From NCBI GenBank assembly GCA_911728435.2, contig OU452199.1:10240860-10304859 (forward strand): DNA of 64,000 nucleotides. Direction: 5' to 3'. The position numbers and the translations under genes were made by a program. Each line of letters begins with the position of its first letter. The first letter of the stretch is position 1. This DNA is from Apoderus coryli. Lineage: Eukaryota > Arthropoda > Insecta > Coleoptera > Attelabidae. Under the pieces are notes generated by a model, which saw nothing but the letters and a program-made list of their open reading frames with translations, ran no database searches and was not told where the DNA came from. Shown here piece by piece: positions 10,478 through 20,915 of the stretch.

Positions 10478-13029
10478 CTGAAAACAATTTTCGTCTGCGG
10501 CACATTTTTCCCCCTACAATCAATCCACTTTGATAACAAGTTCACTTTAGTGGACATCTATATTATTGCTTCAGTTCAGTTATAAGATGGAGATAGAGCT
10601 ATAATTTTAGACGTATTTAAGGTCTCTTTTAAATCAACATTCATTAACTAAATATTTGCCTGCCTTTCCATTTAGGGACTGATCAAATAGCCTTAGTATA
10701 TTTTATCAAACTTTCAAACCCAAATATTATTTTTCAAGAAATCCATAAACGCATTATATCTAAATCATATGTGTCATAACGATATATTGAAAAATATATA
10801 AATATGGAGGGATCGTAAACAGTATTTTACCATGGATGTAATAATTGGGTTCGTATTAAAATTGACATATTAAAATGAGTAGGTACATACATATAAAACA
10901 TCATCATCTTAATACAGATTTTGTATTAGAATTATAAATTTATCGAAATATATAGTAACTAGGTACTATCAAACCAGACATATGAGAACTAATAAGTACG
11001 TCTAGAACCGAAAATATAACAAAATATATATTGACGCCCTTAAATTATAGAATATTAACATGTTTTAAACATATCTAACAATAACATATTGCATATACCT
11101 AATTTCATTTAATTGTTATTATCCAGACCTTGTCATAAATTATTGTGAGTTAATTTACTAACTAGCCTATGAAACGGTGTGTCTATATAGACAACGTACA
11201 AATTAGTGATTTGTTTTCATATAATTTGTTTTTTTTTTTAGATATTTATATAGGGAAAGCAGATAGAGATTTATAGTGAGTATTTAGATACTTCATTGTA
11301 GTCCAGAACATTGTTTATAATTTTCAGCTATTTTTGTAATAATATTTATCATTGACCGATCGTGACAATTAATCTGACTATCCATTTAGCTTTAGCTGCA
11401 ATTATGTTTGTTTATTTGAAAATTTCAATTTCTCGTAGCAGTTTTAGCAAACAAAAACAATATGCCGTGGTATTTAGGTACTATGAGAACACGACAAAAT
11501 GATTAAAATCAACATAATTTGACTTTTTTTGTTTGGCCAACAACAGCAATAGGTAGTTATTTGACAGAATAATGTATTAATTTCAGCCAAAGGGTATTTA
11601 ACAAAGTATAAAACACCAATTACGATTTACAATATGATATAATTTACTATCTTCATGTTTGTCATTTAACAAATGCCATTCTAGTTTGATCTCTCATTAC
11701 CTGTTAATAAATATTTTAAATTGTTCGTTCTACCGACATTTTCTTATGATATAACTAATTAACCTGTTAAAATGCCATTTGAGAATATGAAAAAATTGTA
11801 TCTCAGTAATTTGTTTCCTAATCAAGTACGATGTGCATGAGTTTAATCTCAGTAGTGAGGAGAACATTACGATAACTTTTTCTGAAGATGCCAACCTCTC
11901 GAGTTGAGAAGATATTCTACAAGACGACGGCATTATTAACAAATTAGAGTTAATCAGAGATGGCGGTGAAAACTTTACACAATTTAGTACCTGACAGATG
12001 TGTCAAAAAAAATTATTAAGCAGGTTGCTGTCCGCTGTTATGTTAACGTTTATTATTATATTTGCCAAGGCACATACATAGTTTGCTCAAATTATGAAAA
12101 TTATTAGGTATTTGAAATAGACATTTTAATGCTGCGAATAAATGTAGGCATACTCTGAAGTGCCCGACTCTTATGTCTACATTGCTCTATTATGTGTTAA
12201 TATTTTGCATTTAGATAGTTATACTGTAATACTTTATATAACCCAGTTTAACAAGACATCTATAGTGTGTGTACAAAAAATCCCATTTTACGTACCTAAC
12301 GTAAACAATATAACTTATCTAAACAGTCCAACAGTCTGAATACGTACATACACGTTCCGTAATAATTATTTAAGTGACATTAGGTTTTCGATCAATTATT
12401 CTAAGAATATATAATCTGTTAAATCATAAAAAGTTTGATCTGAAAACAAAACATGGCCACAAAAGTATGGCTTTGACAAATCTCAAAAACTTTTTAGACA
12501 ATATATTTTAATAACTTTTATAACGAAGTTTTTTTGTATAAATTGCAGCAAAAAGAGATATTCAGTGTCAATAGATAAATATAATGTTCTATTATATACT
12601 TTTAAAGTTACATAATTTCGTTTAATCATATTATAATGTACCTATGTACTTTGTGAATTTATTTGCAATGTCTTTGAACTTTTTAATAGGTATAATAAAT
12701 ATTAGGTATGCAACTTAAACAATATTATACAAATATCTAAAAGCAAGAATTAATGACTAATTTACAGCACAATTGATTTTAATCTATTTTTTAAGTACAA
12801 TATCTTTCTATTTGATTTTTTACAAAATTTACATGAAAAATACTTGCTCAAAAAATGTCCAAAAAGCTAATTTAACAGGGTCCTATAAGAAATTAGGATT
12901 AGGAAAAAAATATCGAATACAGTTGGGTGTACAAAGCCAATTTTATTTTGTGAACATTTACCTTGCATAGGGTGAAATCAAAACTATCACCACAAAATAC
13001 GTTTATCAATTCTTTTTCAGCTAGCATTA

Positions 13030-13195
13030 CCATACATGTTCCGGGAGCCATCTGGTTCCATCATAAGTGGTTCGGTAATAATACATCAAACTATTAAAGG
13101 TTTGAATCAATTTCTTTCTTTTATATTGTTAATCGTTTATCATATTATGATAAAAACCATTGATGATGGAACCAGTTGTGTTCCGAAACATGTAC
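13030..13195. repeat. small inverted-repeat element (MITE-like)
   Basis: The left end carries ACATGTTCCGG and CTGGTTCCATCAT; the right end carries their complements ATGATGGAACCAG and TTCCGAAACATGT. The arms are about 40 bp around an AT-rich core. It belongs to the same CATGTTTCG-type family as 5533-6068. Confidence 0.6.
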
Positions 13196-14064
13196 CTATA
13201 AATGAATGAGATTTATAAATTTATTTTTCAGATACAGACGTTTGATCGCACCACTTAATTATCTAACTCCACTTAAGAATGGCCTATTTCTTCAAAATAC
13301 TGATATGTTGCTATCATCATTTATTTCGTTAGAGATGCAAAAATGTTTTCTCTACAAAGTTGAATCTTACAGACCTAACGCGACAAACAATCGAAAACCT
13401 CTGGCTAGTTAATTTGATTAGAGGGATGACTTGTTCCATCTGCAACCTAGTCCCATAAGATATGTAGGTATGTTATATACTGGCATTATATTGGGTTCTT
13501 CTATATCTATTAAATATTTGTTTGCTATCTTTCCGGAAACAAATGAAAATAAATTTTACTCGAATTTTGATTTGAAAAATTTTGTAATTCCAAAAAACAT
13601 TAATATGGACACTGCTATTAGGTATATTGTAGACTTTGTTACTACTTGACTGTTTATGTCTGCACAGGACCCATTGTTCTAATTAGATTTCGCAAACTTA
13701 AAGTTGATTCTTTAGGTACATACTAAATTTTCGAATATAATGGTATCTTATAGACCGGCTAAACTATAATTATAAATGTACTGTTATTATCGTTTGTAGC
13801 AGTATATTATTAGAATCTTATAATATATTAGTTGTTTTTACTTAATATAAAATTGTTTAAGTTGCATACAAACACCAAAACACTAGTAAGAAATGAGCGT
13901 ATTTTACTTAAAACTGTCAACCAGACAAAAACAAAAGTACGACGTTCATTCCACGCTTGATTCGATTTCACTTTCTTATAAAACAATTAATCTAAATATC
14001 GTCACAATCATTACTGATTTTTTAATTGGCTCGGAGTCACATTCATCCACGAACAATAACAAAC

Positions 14065-14735
14065 TTAAACGTACCACTCTTTAATGTCTTTACTATCGCG
14101 TTTCTTTGATTTTTGTTGTGGCATCATCGCCTGGTTTTTATTATCACCGTTCCGTAGTGCCCCGTTTAGTTGGTACTGCGACTGTCCATTTACATGCGAT
14201 GTGGCACTACTGCCCAGTAACGCTGCACTTGGTCCTGTTTGATACTCTTTACTGTCATCAATTTTAAACGACCGGTCGTCACGCGATTTAAATTTTAAAA
14301 TAACCAATATTATTAGGATAACTGCAATAAGTGCTCCAGCAATAATACCTATTATCAGTGCAACTGTTTCTGACGTTTCTGAAGTAACACGTTCTTGCCT
14401 TTTGGTGTTACTGTTACCATTTGGTAGCATTGGATAGTCACTGTATGATGGTTTTTCAGGTTCTATCCGAATAATACTTGGTGGTATATATTTTTCTGTT
14501 GTTATACTAGTTGTGGTAAAAGATGTTGTTGAAACATGTGCGAATATTGCTGTGGTATGTTGATGATTTTGCGGCGAGACTGGACTTATTTCTTCCTTTT
14601 CCATAGTTGTTACGTTTGATGTTGGTTCCGTCTGAAGGCTGGTACGAGTAACTAAACTTGTGGTACTTAGATCGTCCGTACTAGATGATTTAATGCTTGT
14701 ATTTGCTGGAGACGTGAGGGTAGGCTCAGTAGAAT
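14065..14735 (-). CDS. Nrx-1: neurexin-1, last exon: Thr-rich stalk, membrane helix, cytoplasmic tail
   Basis: Window exon 18; acceptor TTTCAG ends at 14736 and the TAA stop is at 14067-14065. About 115 residues of Ser/Thr/Pro-rich stalk, probably O-glycosylated, lead to a membrane helix (VALIIGIIAGALIAVILIIL) and a basic KFKSRDDR segment, where neurexins bind protein 4.1. The roughly 75-residue tail ends KKRDSKDIKEWYV, the PDZ-class II ligand that in fly Nrx-1 (also ending KEWYV) and vertebrate neurexins (KEYYV) recruits CASK/Mint-type scaffolds. An ATG at 14604 lies mid-exon and is not a start. The protein acts at the presynaptic membrane. Confidence 0.97.
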
Positions 14736-16299
14736 CTGAAACATAGTATTTGCTTTACTATATTAAATATTTTTTTTGTCCTCAATATCGTTAGGGTTGT
14801 TTATTTTTATTTTTTAGGTCATCACCAAACAAATGAGTAATACGAGTCCATAGTAAAGTATGAGATTCCCAACCTTGCAGCAGTCTTTCAGCACTAAATG
14901 GTTGGAGTAAAATCCAAATTTTTAAATTCAGTATTTTCGTTAGGCCCAAAGTGTATTAAATTTATACATTCCTAATCCGTTAATCCGTCATTTATTTTAT
15001 CGAAATACTTTTGGATAAATGCTGAGCCAAATTTATACTAGCGAACGTTTCGCTGATGATCCTTTCAGCTTCGTCAGTGCAACTTTGCGTACGCGCGGTT
15101 AAACTGAACTCAGTTTCACAGAAGAATTGTTTCTATAAGTTTAGTTGCCTGTAGAACTTTTCTGTCTAAAACATCATTAATTTTTAAATACTTTAATGTT
15201 TCTTGAAATGTATAATTCACCAAATTAGCATATACCTCCGAATGAAGACACTACATACCTATTCTAGTTGTTTTTTTGTAGAATCAAAAATTTATACTCA
15301 CTTACGTCGTTACGGTGACAGAATATCTTGGACATTATCATTGAATAAAAAACTTTACTCAATTATATTATCCACGGTCTTGAAATTAGAAAAAATTATC
15401 GTTTACGTTCTCATATAAACGATAATTATATAAATAGTGGACATTTGTCTATATACACCCTGAAAAATGATGGTCCTATGCAGAACAATCATTGTAATGA
15501 ATGTCATTGACAAATATATACCTTATCACGACTAAAATCTACAATAATTAATAAATTAGTTCACGTTTTACGATAAGTATTTAGTTAGGTACCGACACAA
15601 ATCAAAAATCAAAACTATACTTACTCCAAATTTTTTGAATACTTATTTTTTATATTCTCAATGTCAATGCACAGGGTGCGTGTTGTTTTGAATATATTGA
15701 ACATAGAAAATACGAAATTTAATACAAACATATAACTGAGCAACCAACTGTGCGGGCTTGAAGAAAACTTACTACGTTCAAAGCATTTAATGACTTTTAT
15801 TAGTATATAGGAAAATTCTTTTGTTTGTCCAAAAACATTAATATACCTTACTATAAGTAGATGACCAAAACAGACCATTAGATTTCCTGAAAAAATGTTA
15901 TTTATTTAAAATTGATTTATCAGAAAGCACATAATTACTCGAAAAAGAGTAGCTCTGTTCAATGTAATTACTGTCTGAATAGATATAAGACTATAGAAAA
16001 AACCGTAAAAAGATAAATCTAGCTAAGAAAGAAAACAACTTTTATTAATTCTTAATACTGTCTAAAACTCTCACTTTTGACATTTGGATTAATAATTTCA
16101 ACGTACAGTTTTTGTGTTTTTACGAATAACGTTTCATACAAATGACTTAGGTCTAATCTCCAATTTCTATTGCCTTAATGGTCTTATCTCTCTATAAAAT
16201 GAGATAATCAATATCTAATGAATATGTTCATAAATTTAACATATGGCTGCAGAAAAAGAGTTTTGTGCTATAAAGAATACGAAACTGTAAAATTCATAC
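14736..16299 (-). other. Nrx-1 intron, 1564 nt
   Basis: Contains a dispersed repeat at 15002-15125, listed separately. Otherwise AT-rich with no exon or RNA gene seen. Confidence 0.6.
15002..15125 (-). repeat. dispersed repeat, copy 1
   Basis: The minus strand here and the plus strand at about 47985-48095 share GATCATCAGCGAAACGTT-type sequence, ACGCAAAG upstream and ATAAATTTG plus TTTATCCA downstream, all in the same order. This is an interspersed repeat of unknown class in inverted orientation. Confidence 0.6.
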
Positions 16300-16600
16300 C
16301 TGTAGCCTTTCCACTAGTCCCAGTTACTAAAGCAGGCTCTTCTGTAATCTCACCAGATCCAGAACCGGCAATACAATCCTCATCGTCGCACAGTTTCTCT
16401 CCTTCAGCTGACTTCTTTGTCGGTTTCACTGTTGCTGGTGGTTTTGTGGGTGGTATATATACAGGAGTAATAAGATCGTCGCCAGAGCCTACATCAGGCA
16501 GTGGTGGACATTCGTCTTCATCATCACCATTATTACATCCCGATCCTGCACCACTAAATATGAGATCGTCTTCTACCCCAGGAAAACCGGAGGCAGGTGT
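16300..16600 (-). CDS. Nrx-1: neurexin-1, acidic Ser-Gly stalk exon
   Basis: Window exon 17; acceptor ATCTAG ends at 16601 and donor GTATGA starts at 16299; 100 codons plus one base. It opens TPASGFPGVEDDLIFSGAGS and continues with GDDEDEC, VGSGDDLITPVYIPPTKPP, LCDDEDC and AGSGSGEITEE. The same order of blocks is found in fly Nrx-1. Ser-Gly pairs next to acidic runs are the setting for heparan-sulfate attachment, reported for neurexins. The two CxxDEDC-like cysteines resemble the stalk cysteine loop of vertebrate neurexin. Confidence 0.95.
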
Positions 16601-17196
16601 CTAGATAAAAATAATACACTAGTAGGGGTATTGTTTGTTTGTTTGGTTGTTGTTTGGAAATCGTTTAAATGCAAACAACTATTTCGTTTTTGTAAGAAAC
16701 AATTTCCATGCATTATTAGTGTCATTAAACCTCAAATCAAATGTGGTATATTATGCATGATGGTGCTCCTCCTTATTTTCCGCGTTGTGTTTCATCGCCT
16801 TAACGGATGCCCCTATCCTATGGCCCCCATGGCCTCCAGACTTAAATCCATGCGTGCAATACTTTCTATATGAGAGCCCATGTGTACGAAGAAGAAAACG
16901 TAAGTGAAGAATATTTTTTGTAAATAGTTAACTTGTGCGTGGCTACAAATGGAGGTGACATTTATTACAATTTTCGGATTATCCGGTATTAAAGTTTGAT
17001 TAATTTTTCGTTTGGCCTTCCAAATTACAAATACTTTTTATTTATTGTTATGGTTTTTCTTATTTTAGAATGGTTTGAAAATTCTTGATTCTTATTATTA
17101 TCTTCGCTATCAAGAACCTAGATGGACAGGAATACAATACATGTGAACTGTTACATTTAGATAAAAGCATGAAGATAAATGTTAAGCTATTCATAC
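16601..17196 (-). other. Nrx-1 intron, 596 nt
   Basis: Carries a short transposase fossil on the plus strand (16750-16905); nothing else seen. Confidence 0.6.
16750..16905 (+). pseudogene. Tc1/mariner-type transposase fragment
   Basis: In one frame it reads MHDGAPPYFPRCVSSP, the DGAPPH block after the second catalytic Asp. After a one-step shift it reads WPPWPPDLNPCVQYFLY, the WPPRSPDLNP..FFLW block. Order and spacing fit a DDE transposase core, but only about 50 residues remain, with a stop and a frameshift. Confidence 0.65.
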
Positions 17197-17432
17197 CTGT
17201 TGCATTTTCGACAGATGATCATGTCTCTCAAATATACCAGATATTAAAGACACATCACCACGAATCGACGAATGTAAATCTTTTTCAGCAGCCAAATCTA
17301 GAACTCTTAGACCGTTGACAGCAACGCCCGAAATTATTCCAGCAAAAGGTCGTTCAATCTTCTTCTTGCCTCTACTCCATTTACCGCCAATTTGTATACC
17401 TGACTGGCTGTTGAAGACTCGCAGTTGGTGAC
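17197..17432 (-). CDS. Nrx-1: neurexin-1, end of LNS6
   Basis: Window exon 16; acceptor GAAATAG ends at 17433 and donor GTATGA starts at 17196; 2 nt plus 78 codons, phase 0 exit. It begins HQLRVFNSQSGIQIGGKWSR, equal to vertebrate RQLTIFNSQ..IIGG right after splice site 4, and continues KIERPFAGIISGVAVNGLRVLDLA to KMQQ. LNS6 is the neuroligin/cerebellin-binding domain in neurexins. The acceptor has a poor pyrimidine tract, in keeping with the regulated position. Confidence 0.95.
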
Positions 17433-17548
17433 CTATTTCCCAAAATACTCCATTGTCGAAATATGTACGTACCATAATAATATAATTTATTGATCTAAAT
17501 TCATTTTTCTTTCCTTAGCAGTTTTAAAAATTTTTTATAATTTATTAC
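17433..17548 (-). other. 116-nt intron at the splice-site-4 position
   Basis: Donor GTAATAAATT, acceptor GGGAAATAG. Retention would insert a stop five codons in. The 3' two thirds are open in the downstream frame, which makes an alternative acceptor worth testing (see findings). Confidence 0.8.
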
Positions 17549-17720
17549 CTCCGGGATGGCTGCTTTGTACGTTATAATCATCCACTTGCAACGTGGAATT
17601 GTATCCTTGTCTGCGAAATCGTGCTACATGGTATTGATTGTCATTTACCTTAACTGATATCTCCCCAAGCGGATGATCGTTCGATCCCAGATTATAGACG
17701 GCGAATACGTTACCTTCCAA
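17549..17720 (-). CDS. Nrx-1: neurexin-1, middle of LNS6
   Basis: Window exon 15; acceptor TTTTCAG ends at 17721 and donor GTAATA starts at 17548; 57 codons plus one base. It reads LEGNVFAVYNLGSNDHPLGE, then VKVNDNQYHVARFRRQGYN and STLQVDDYNVQSSHPG. This is the LNS strand order found in fly Nrx-1 (EGNIFMVYNIG, KVNDNAYHVVRFQRKG, ATLQLDDYNVQ). Confidence 0.96.
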
Positions 17721-18979
17721 CTGAAAACAAAGCGCTACATTTACTCGCTTTCCCATCTAAATCCAATTTAAACTATCCACACAAGAAAAATAAAAGGAAA
17801 TTTGTAATAAAAATACAGGTTTAGAATAACCAGGAGCGCTACGGAATTTTGCATGATTTTAATGTTTAACTGATTAGTCAAAATGAATTAGACCAAAGTT
17901 ATTAATTTAAAGATAGCACATTTCCGCCCTATATTCTTTTACCTTTTTGAATTTCGTATGAAAAATAAAGTTAGACTTTGAACTTAAAGATTTAGGTTTA
18001 GGACACCTTAATATAAATAATTCAAAGTAATTAAATTAGCTACAAAATGATCCTAAAAATACACTATTTTGCTAGCAATATGACTTTGCAAAATAATGTT
18101 TTTATTTAATAATACCTATAACAGGACTTCTCATTGTTTTTAAACATTATTTCTATCATTAAAAAAACTCATTTGACCACTTCATCAAAATACTTTTTTA
18201 AATCCCGACTCATGTTTCACTGACACTGTTAGCATCTTTACGAGATACCTAATTAAATCAGCATTAGGTATTTCCCTCCTGAGGATGCTGACAATGCTGG
18301 CGAAATGCTTGAAAGTGATATGGTGAAGTGGTAAAACGATTTTTCCAATATTACATTGCGCCAAAGGTTCTAATCATCGATTATTATTTCTATTCGTATC
18401 TGAAATTCGATTTATTTTATTATAATTTGTATAGTTGAAGATTATGCTACTAGCCCATAACCTGCTTGAAAAAATTAACAGTAAAACTTTAATGCTTAAT
18501 TTTTTAAGTGATGAATTAGTTTCAAAAACTGAAGTCGAAATAATTTAGAGTTAGTTCTCTACAAAGCTAATAACCACAAAAATGGTCGTTGTTTAATAGT
18601 TTGTGAGGTAGTTTCATTAGGATTCAATTCAATTTATTTCATATTTAGTTAGTAATCATTACTTTAAAAAAATATCTGTTATCTTTATTTGATATCTCAA
18701 ACCAATAAAAATCATATAATTAAATCGATCTCAAATTACGAATAAACATAATAAATTTTATTTTTTAAAACCTTGAACTTGTGAGAAAAATTCGAATGTG
18801 TTAAATTGAATATTTACAGTGTATAAAGGCCGCAGTTCTTTAACGACAAACTTTTTACAACCCCTTTGTCTTCATATAATAGATACTTGTTATTAGATTA
18901 GTAATACTGATTTTAAGGTAAAATCAAACATTGGTTACACAGTTAATTTAGTAAAATAATAATAACAATATTTACTTAC
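17721..18979 (-). other. Nrx-1 intron, 1259 nt
   Basis: Holds one copy of the GGTGAAGTGGTAAAACG MITE family at 18165-18350; the rest is featureless AT-rich DNA. Confidence 0.6.
18165..18350. repeat. MITE family with GGTGAAGTGGTAAAACG ends, copy 1
   Basis: The left end has TTTGACCACTTCATCAAAA and the right end TGGTGAAGTGGTAAAACGAT. These are inverted, and the same termini recur at 20752-20915 and 44289-44431. Homology with copy 2 continues past the right end through ATATTAC and ATCATCGATTAT, so true ends may be wider. Confidence 0.6.
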
Positions 18980-19158
18980 AATATATAATTCTATATAATC
19001 ATTTGATGTTCCACTAATTATTCTCAACAATACGGCATCAGCCTTGGATGTGATGAAACCAATGGCTATAGAATCGTCCTGGGTTTCCGGTCTATTGTCT
19101 TCTGGAAATGTGTATGTGATGATTCCAGGATTTGGTCCAAATTCATAAGATACGGATT
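18980..19158 (-). CDS. Nrx-1: neurexin-1, start of LNS6
   Basis: Window exon 14; acceptor TTTACAG ends at 19159 and donor GTAAGTAAA starts at 18979; 2 nt plus 59 codons. It reads SVSYEFGPNPGIITYTFPED, then DDSIAIGFITSKADAVLLRI and DYIELYI. This matches the first strands of LNS6 in fly (YEFGNNKGMVQYTFPE, IALGFITTRPDAVLLRV). Confidence 0.96.
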
Positions 19159-19694
19159 CTGTAAATGGGATAATAGTGTGAATTTAATAAATCATTGAAT
19201 TTTCATACTATTAATTTATCATTCGTGTTAGAATAGAGAAGCGTTGTCTTATTTTGAGGTTTGCTATACAAACAGATATTTATGTAGGTATTATTAGGTA
19301 TTACTATTACTTTCTATGATTAATCTTTTGTGTAATACTAATGTGATAAATATAAAAATTGATGCTTGTTTTTTAAACATTAAATGAGAACAAAATGTTT
19401 TGGGTAAATATATTCATACATACACTTAAAACAATTTCTATATGGAGTTTTTTTTTACAATTTTATTAATTTCAGTTTTCAGTAATTTATAAGAATTTAT
19501 AATAAATGTTTCTGTCAACGCATTAGAGAAATTTGTTTTTCTCTCACGATTTAAGGTGGAAATTGATTATCTGCGCTAATTTTTTAACGCTAAATTATCT
19601 AATATACAAACGGCTGTTTCAGCCTTTGGTAATAAAAAATATTTTTTTTTGTATTTAATTAAATAAGGACATACACACTATCATTAATCATTAC
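19159..19694 (-). other. Nrx-1 intron, 536 nt
   Basis: AT-rich, nothing seen. Confidence 0.6.
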
Positions 19695-19814
19695 CGTCGG
19701 AACATGTTGGTCCAGTAAAAGATGTCATGTCGCAATTACAACTGTAGGAGTTCCATTGTTGTACACAAACACCAGCATTTGCACAAACATTGTGACTGCA
19801 TTTGGTTGTTGTAC
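19695..19814 (-). CDS. Nrx-1: neurexin-1, EGF-C
   Basis: Window exon 13; acceptor TTTTAG ends at 19815 and donor GTAATG starts at 19694; 120 nt. One EGF-like repeat is encoded by a single exon: KCSHNVCANAGVCVQQWNSY, then SCNCDMTSFTGPTC, with six cysteines in EGF spacing. It is close to fly CSQNACANRGNCVQQWNAYA and separates LNS5 from LNS6. Confidence 0.97.
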
Positions 19815-20279
19815 CTAAAATCAACATGAATAGTATAGTACTTGACAACATATATTACAATTAAACAATCCTTAAACATTCTTTTTGTTGATATTTGTCA
19901 CGAACACTACAGAATATTTTACCATTCATATAGCAAATGATTGCTTAGACACTTCTATCTGAACGCTTTAAGGCTTGAGACAGATGTCTTAAAGATATCC
20001 GTTTAAAGATAGCTTATAAACATCAGACCTCTTCGAACAAAGGTTATGTTTACGTATTCCATTTTTCATATAAAGCCTCACTATTCAAGAAAATTCCACT
20101 TTTCGTATAAAGCCTAACTATTAAAGAAATAATCAAGCTTTTAGTTATAATTATATCCCATCAGCAAGACAAGCTTATCCTCAAGTTTAATTATACATAT
20201 TTCTACTCTACTAAATACTATAGTAAACCTACTGGAACAATAATTCTGAAGGACTATTATATTAATAACATATTCGTAC
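19815..20279 (-). other. Nrx-1 intron, 465 nt
   Basis: AT-rich, nothing seen. Confidence 0.6.
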
Positions 20280-20587
20280 TTTCACATCCAGCTGTAACCA
20301 AAGAGCTATGAACTACAGCATCTTCCATCACATTTGGTGATTCACCATTTAAATCCAAACCAGCTATACAACCTTCAAAGCCATGCTTAGATTTCACGTC
20401 ATCCTGTGGTAATTGCGCATATAAATCCTTGTAAACGCCTCCGAGGTACAGTATACCATCTAGTTCTAGATTACCTGTACCACGATTGGTTGCAATTACC
20501 ACATCTTCATCCACCATAAGAGTATGTTGCTTGATCGAGGGTCTCCTAATCCCCACAGTGTGCCATCTGTTGTCATTAAGTGGTGAC
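20280..20587 (-). CDS. Nrx-1: neurexin-1, end of LNS5
   Basis: Window exon 12; acceptor TTGTGCAG ends at 20588 and donor GTACGA starts at 20279; 308 nt. It reads SPLNDNRWHTVGIRRPSIKQ, NLELDGILYLGGVYKDLYAQ, HGFEGCIAGLDLNGESP and VTAGCE. These are the classic LNS signatures (NDNRWH, LYIGGV, GFEGC) and the terminal GCE cysteine before EGF-C. Confidence 0.97.
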
Positions 20588-20751
20588 CTGCACAAAAATG
20601 TTTAATTACTTTATTGGCTAACGCAAGAAATAGACACATGAACATCGCTTGAGGCATTGTCAATGACTTACTTACGTAGAACTAGTAAAAAACTAATGCA
20701 CTTATCTACTGAAATTTTGATAAGTAGTTATTCAATTTAGGCATAAGAAAA

Positions 20752-20915
20752 TCGGCTCATATTGAAAAACATGTTTTATCCCTTCACCAAAAAGCTTTTT
20801 TGAATCACGTCACGAGTTTCACCAACATTATGAGAGAACTCATTTTTAGTTTTAATTCTATCAAGTGAATTGGTGAAGTGGTAAAACGTGTTTTTCAATA
20901 TTACTCTACGCCGAA
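20752..20915. repeat. MITE family with GGTGAAGTGGTAAAACG ends, copy 2
   Basis: The left end ATATTGAAAAACATGTTTTA pairs with the right end TAAAACGTGTTTTTCAATAT as inverted repeats extending through the TTCACCAA/TTGGTGAA core. Confidence 0.7.

Larger units (their letters stand above)
7349..14064. other. intergenic region between TEDC1 and Nrx-1 (includes Nrx-1 3' UTR)
   Basis: No convincing coding gene. A less AT-rich patch at about 7840-8100 holds a 79-codon plus-strand frame with no recognised motif. A 112-codon plus-strand frame at 9290-9628 is also unidentified. A CpG-richer patch covers 9900-10560. The Nrx-1 3' UTR extends below 14065, but I could not choose its polyadenylation site. A small inverted-repeat element lies at 13030-13195. 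Confidence 0.5.

Noticed and set aside
16218..16604. 128-codon plus-strand frame rich in Ser and Pro
   Set aside because: Exact antisense of the neurexin stalk exon, which has splice sites and homology.
17433..17548. Alternative SS4-plus exon starting at the TGCTAAG acceptor
   Set aside because: The resulting intron would be 35 nt, below usual minimum size; kept only as a test in the findings.
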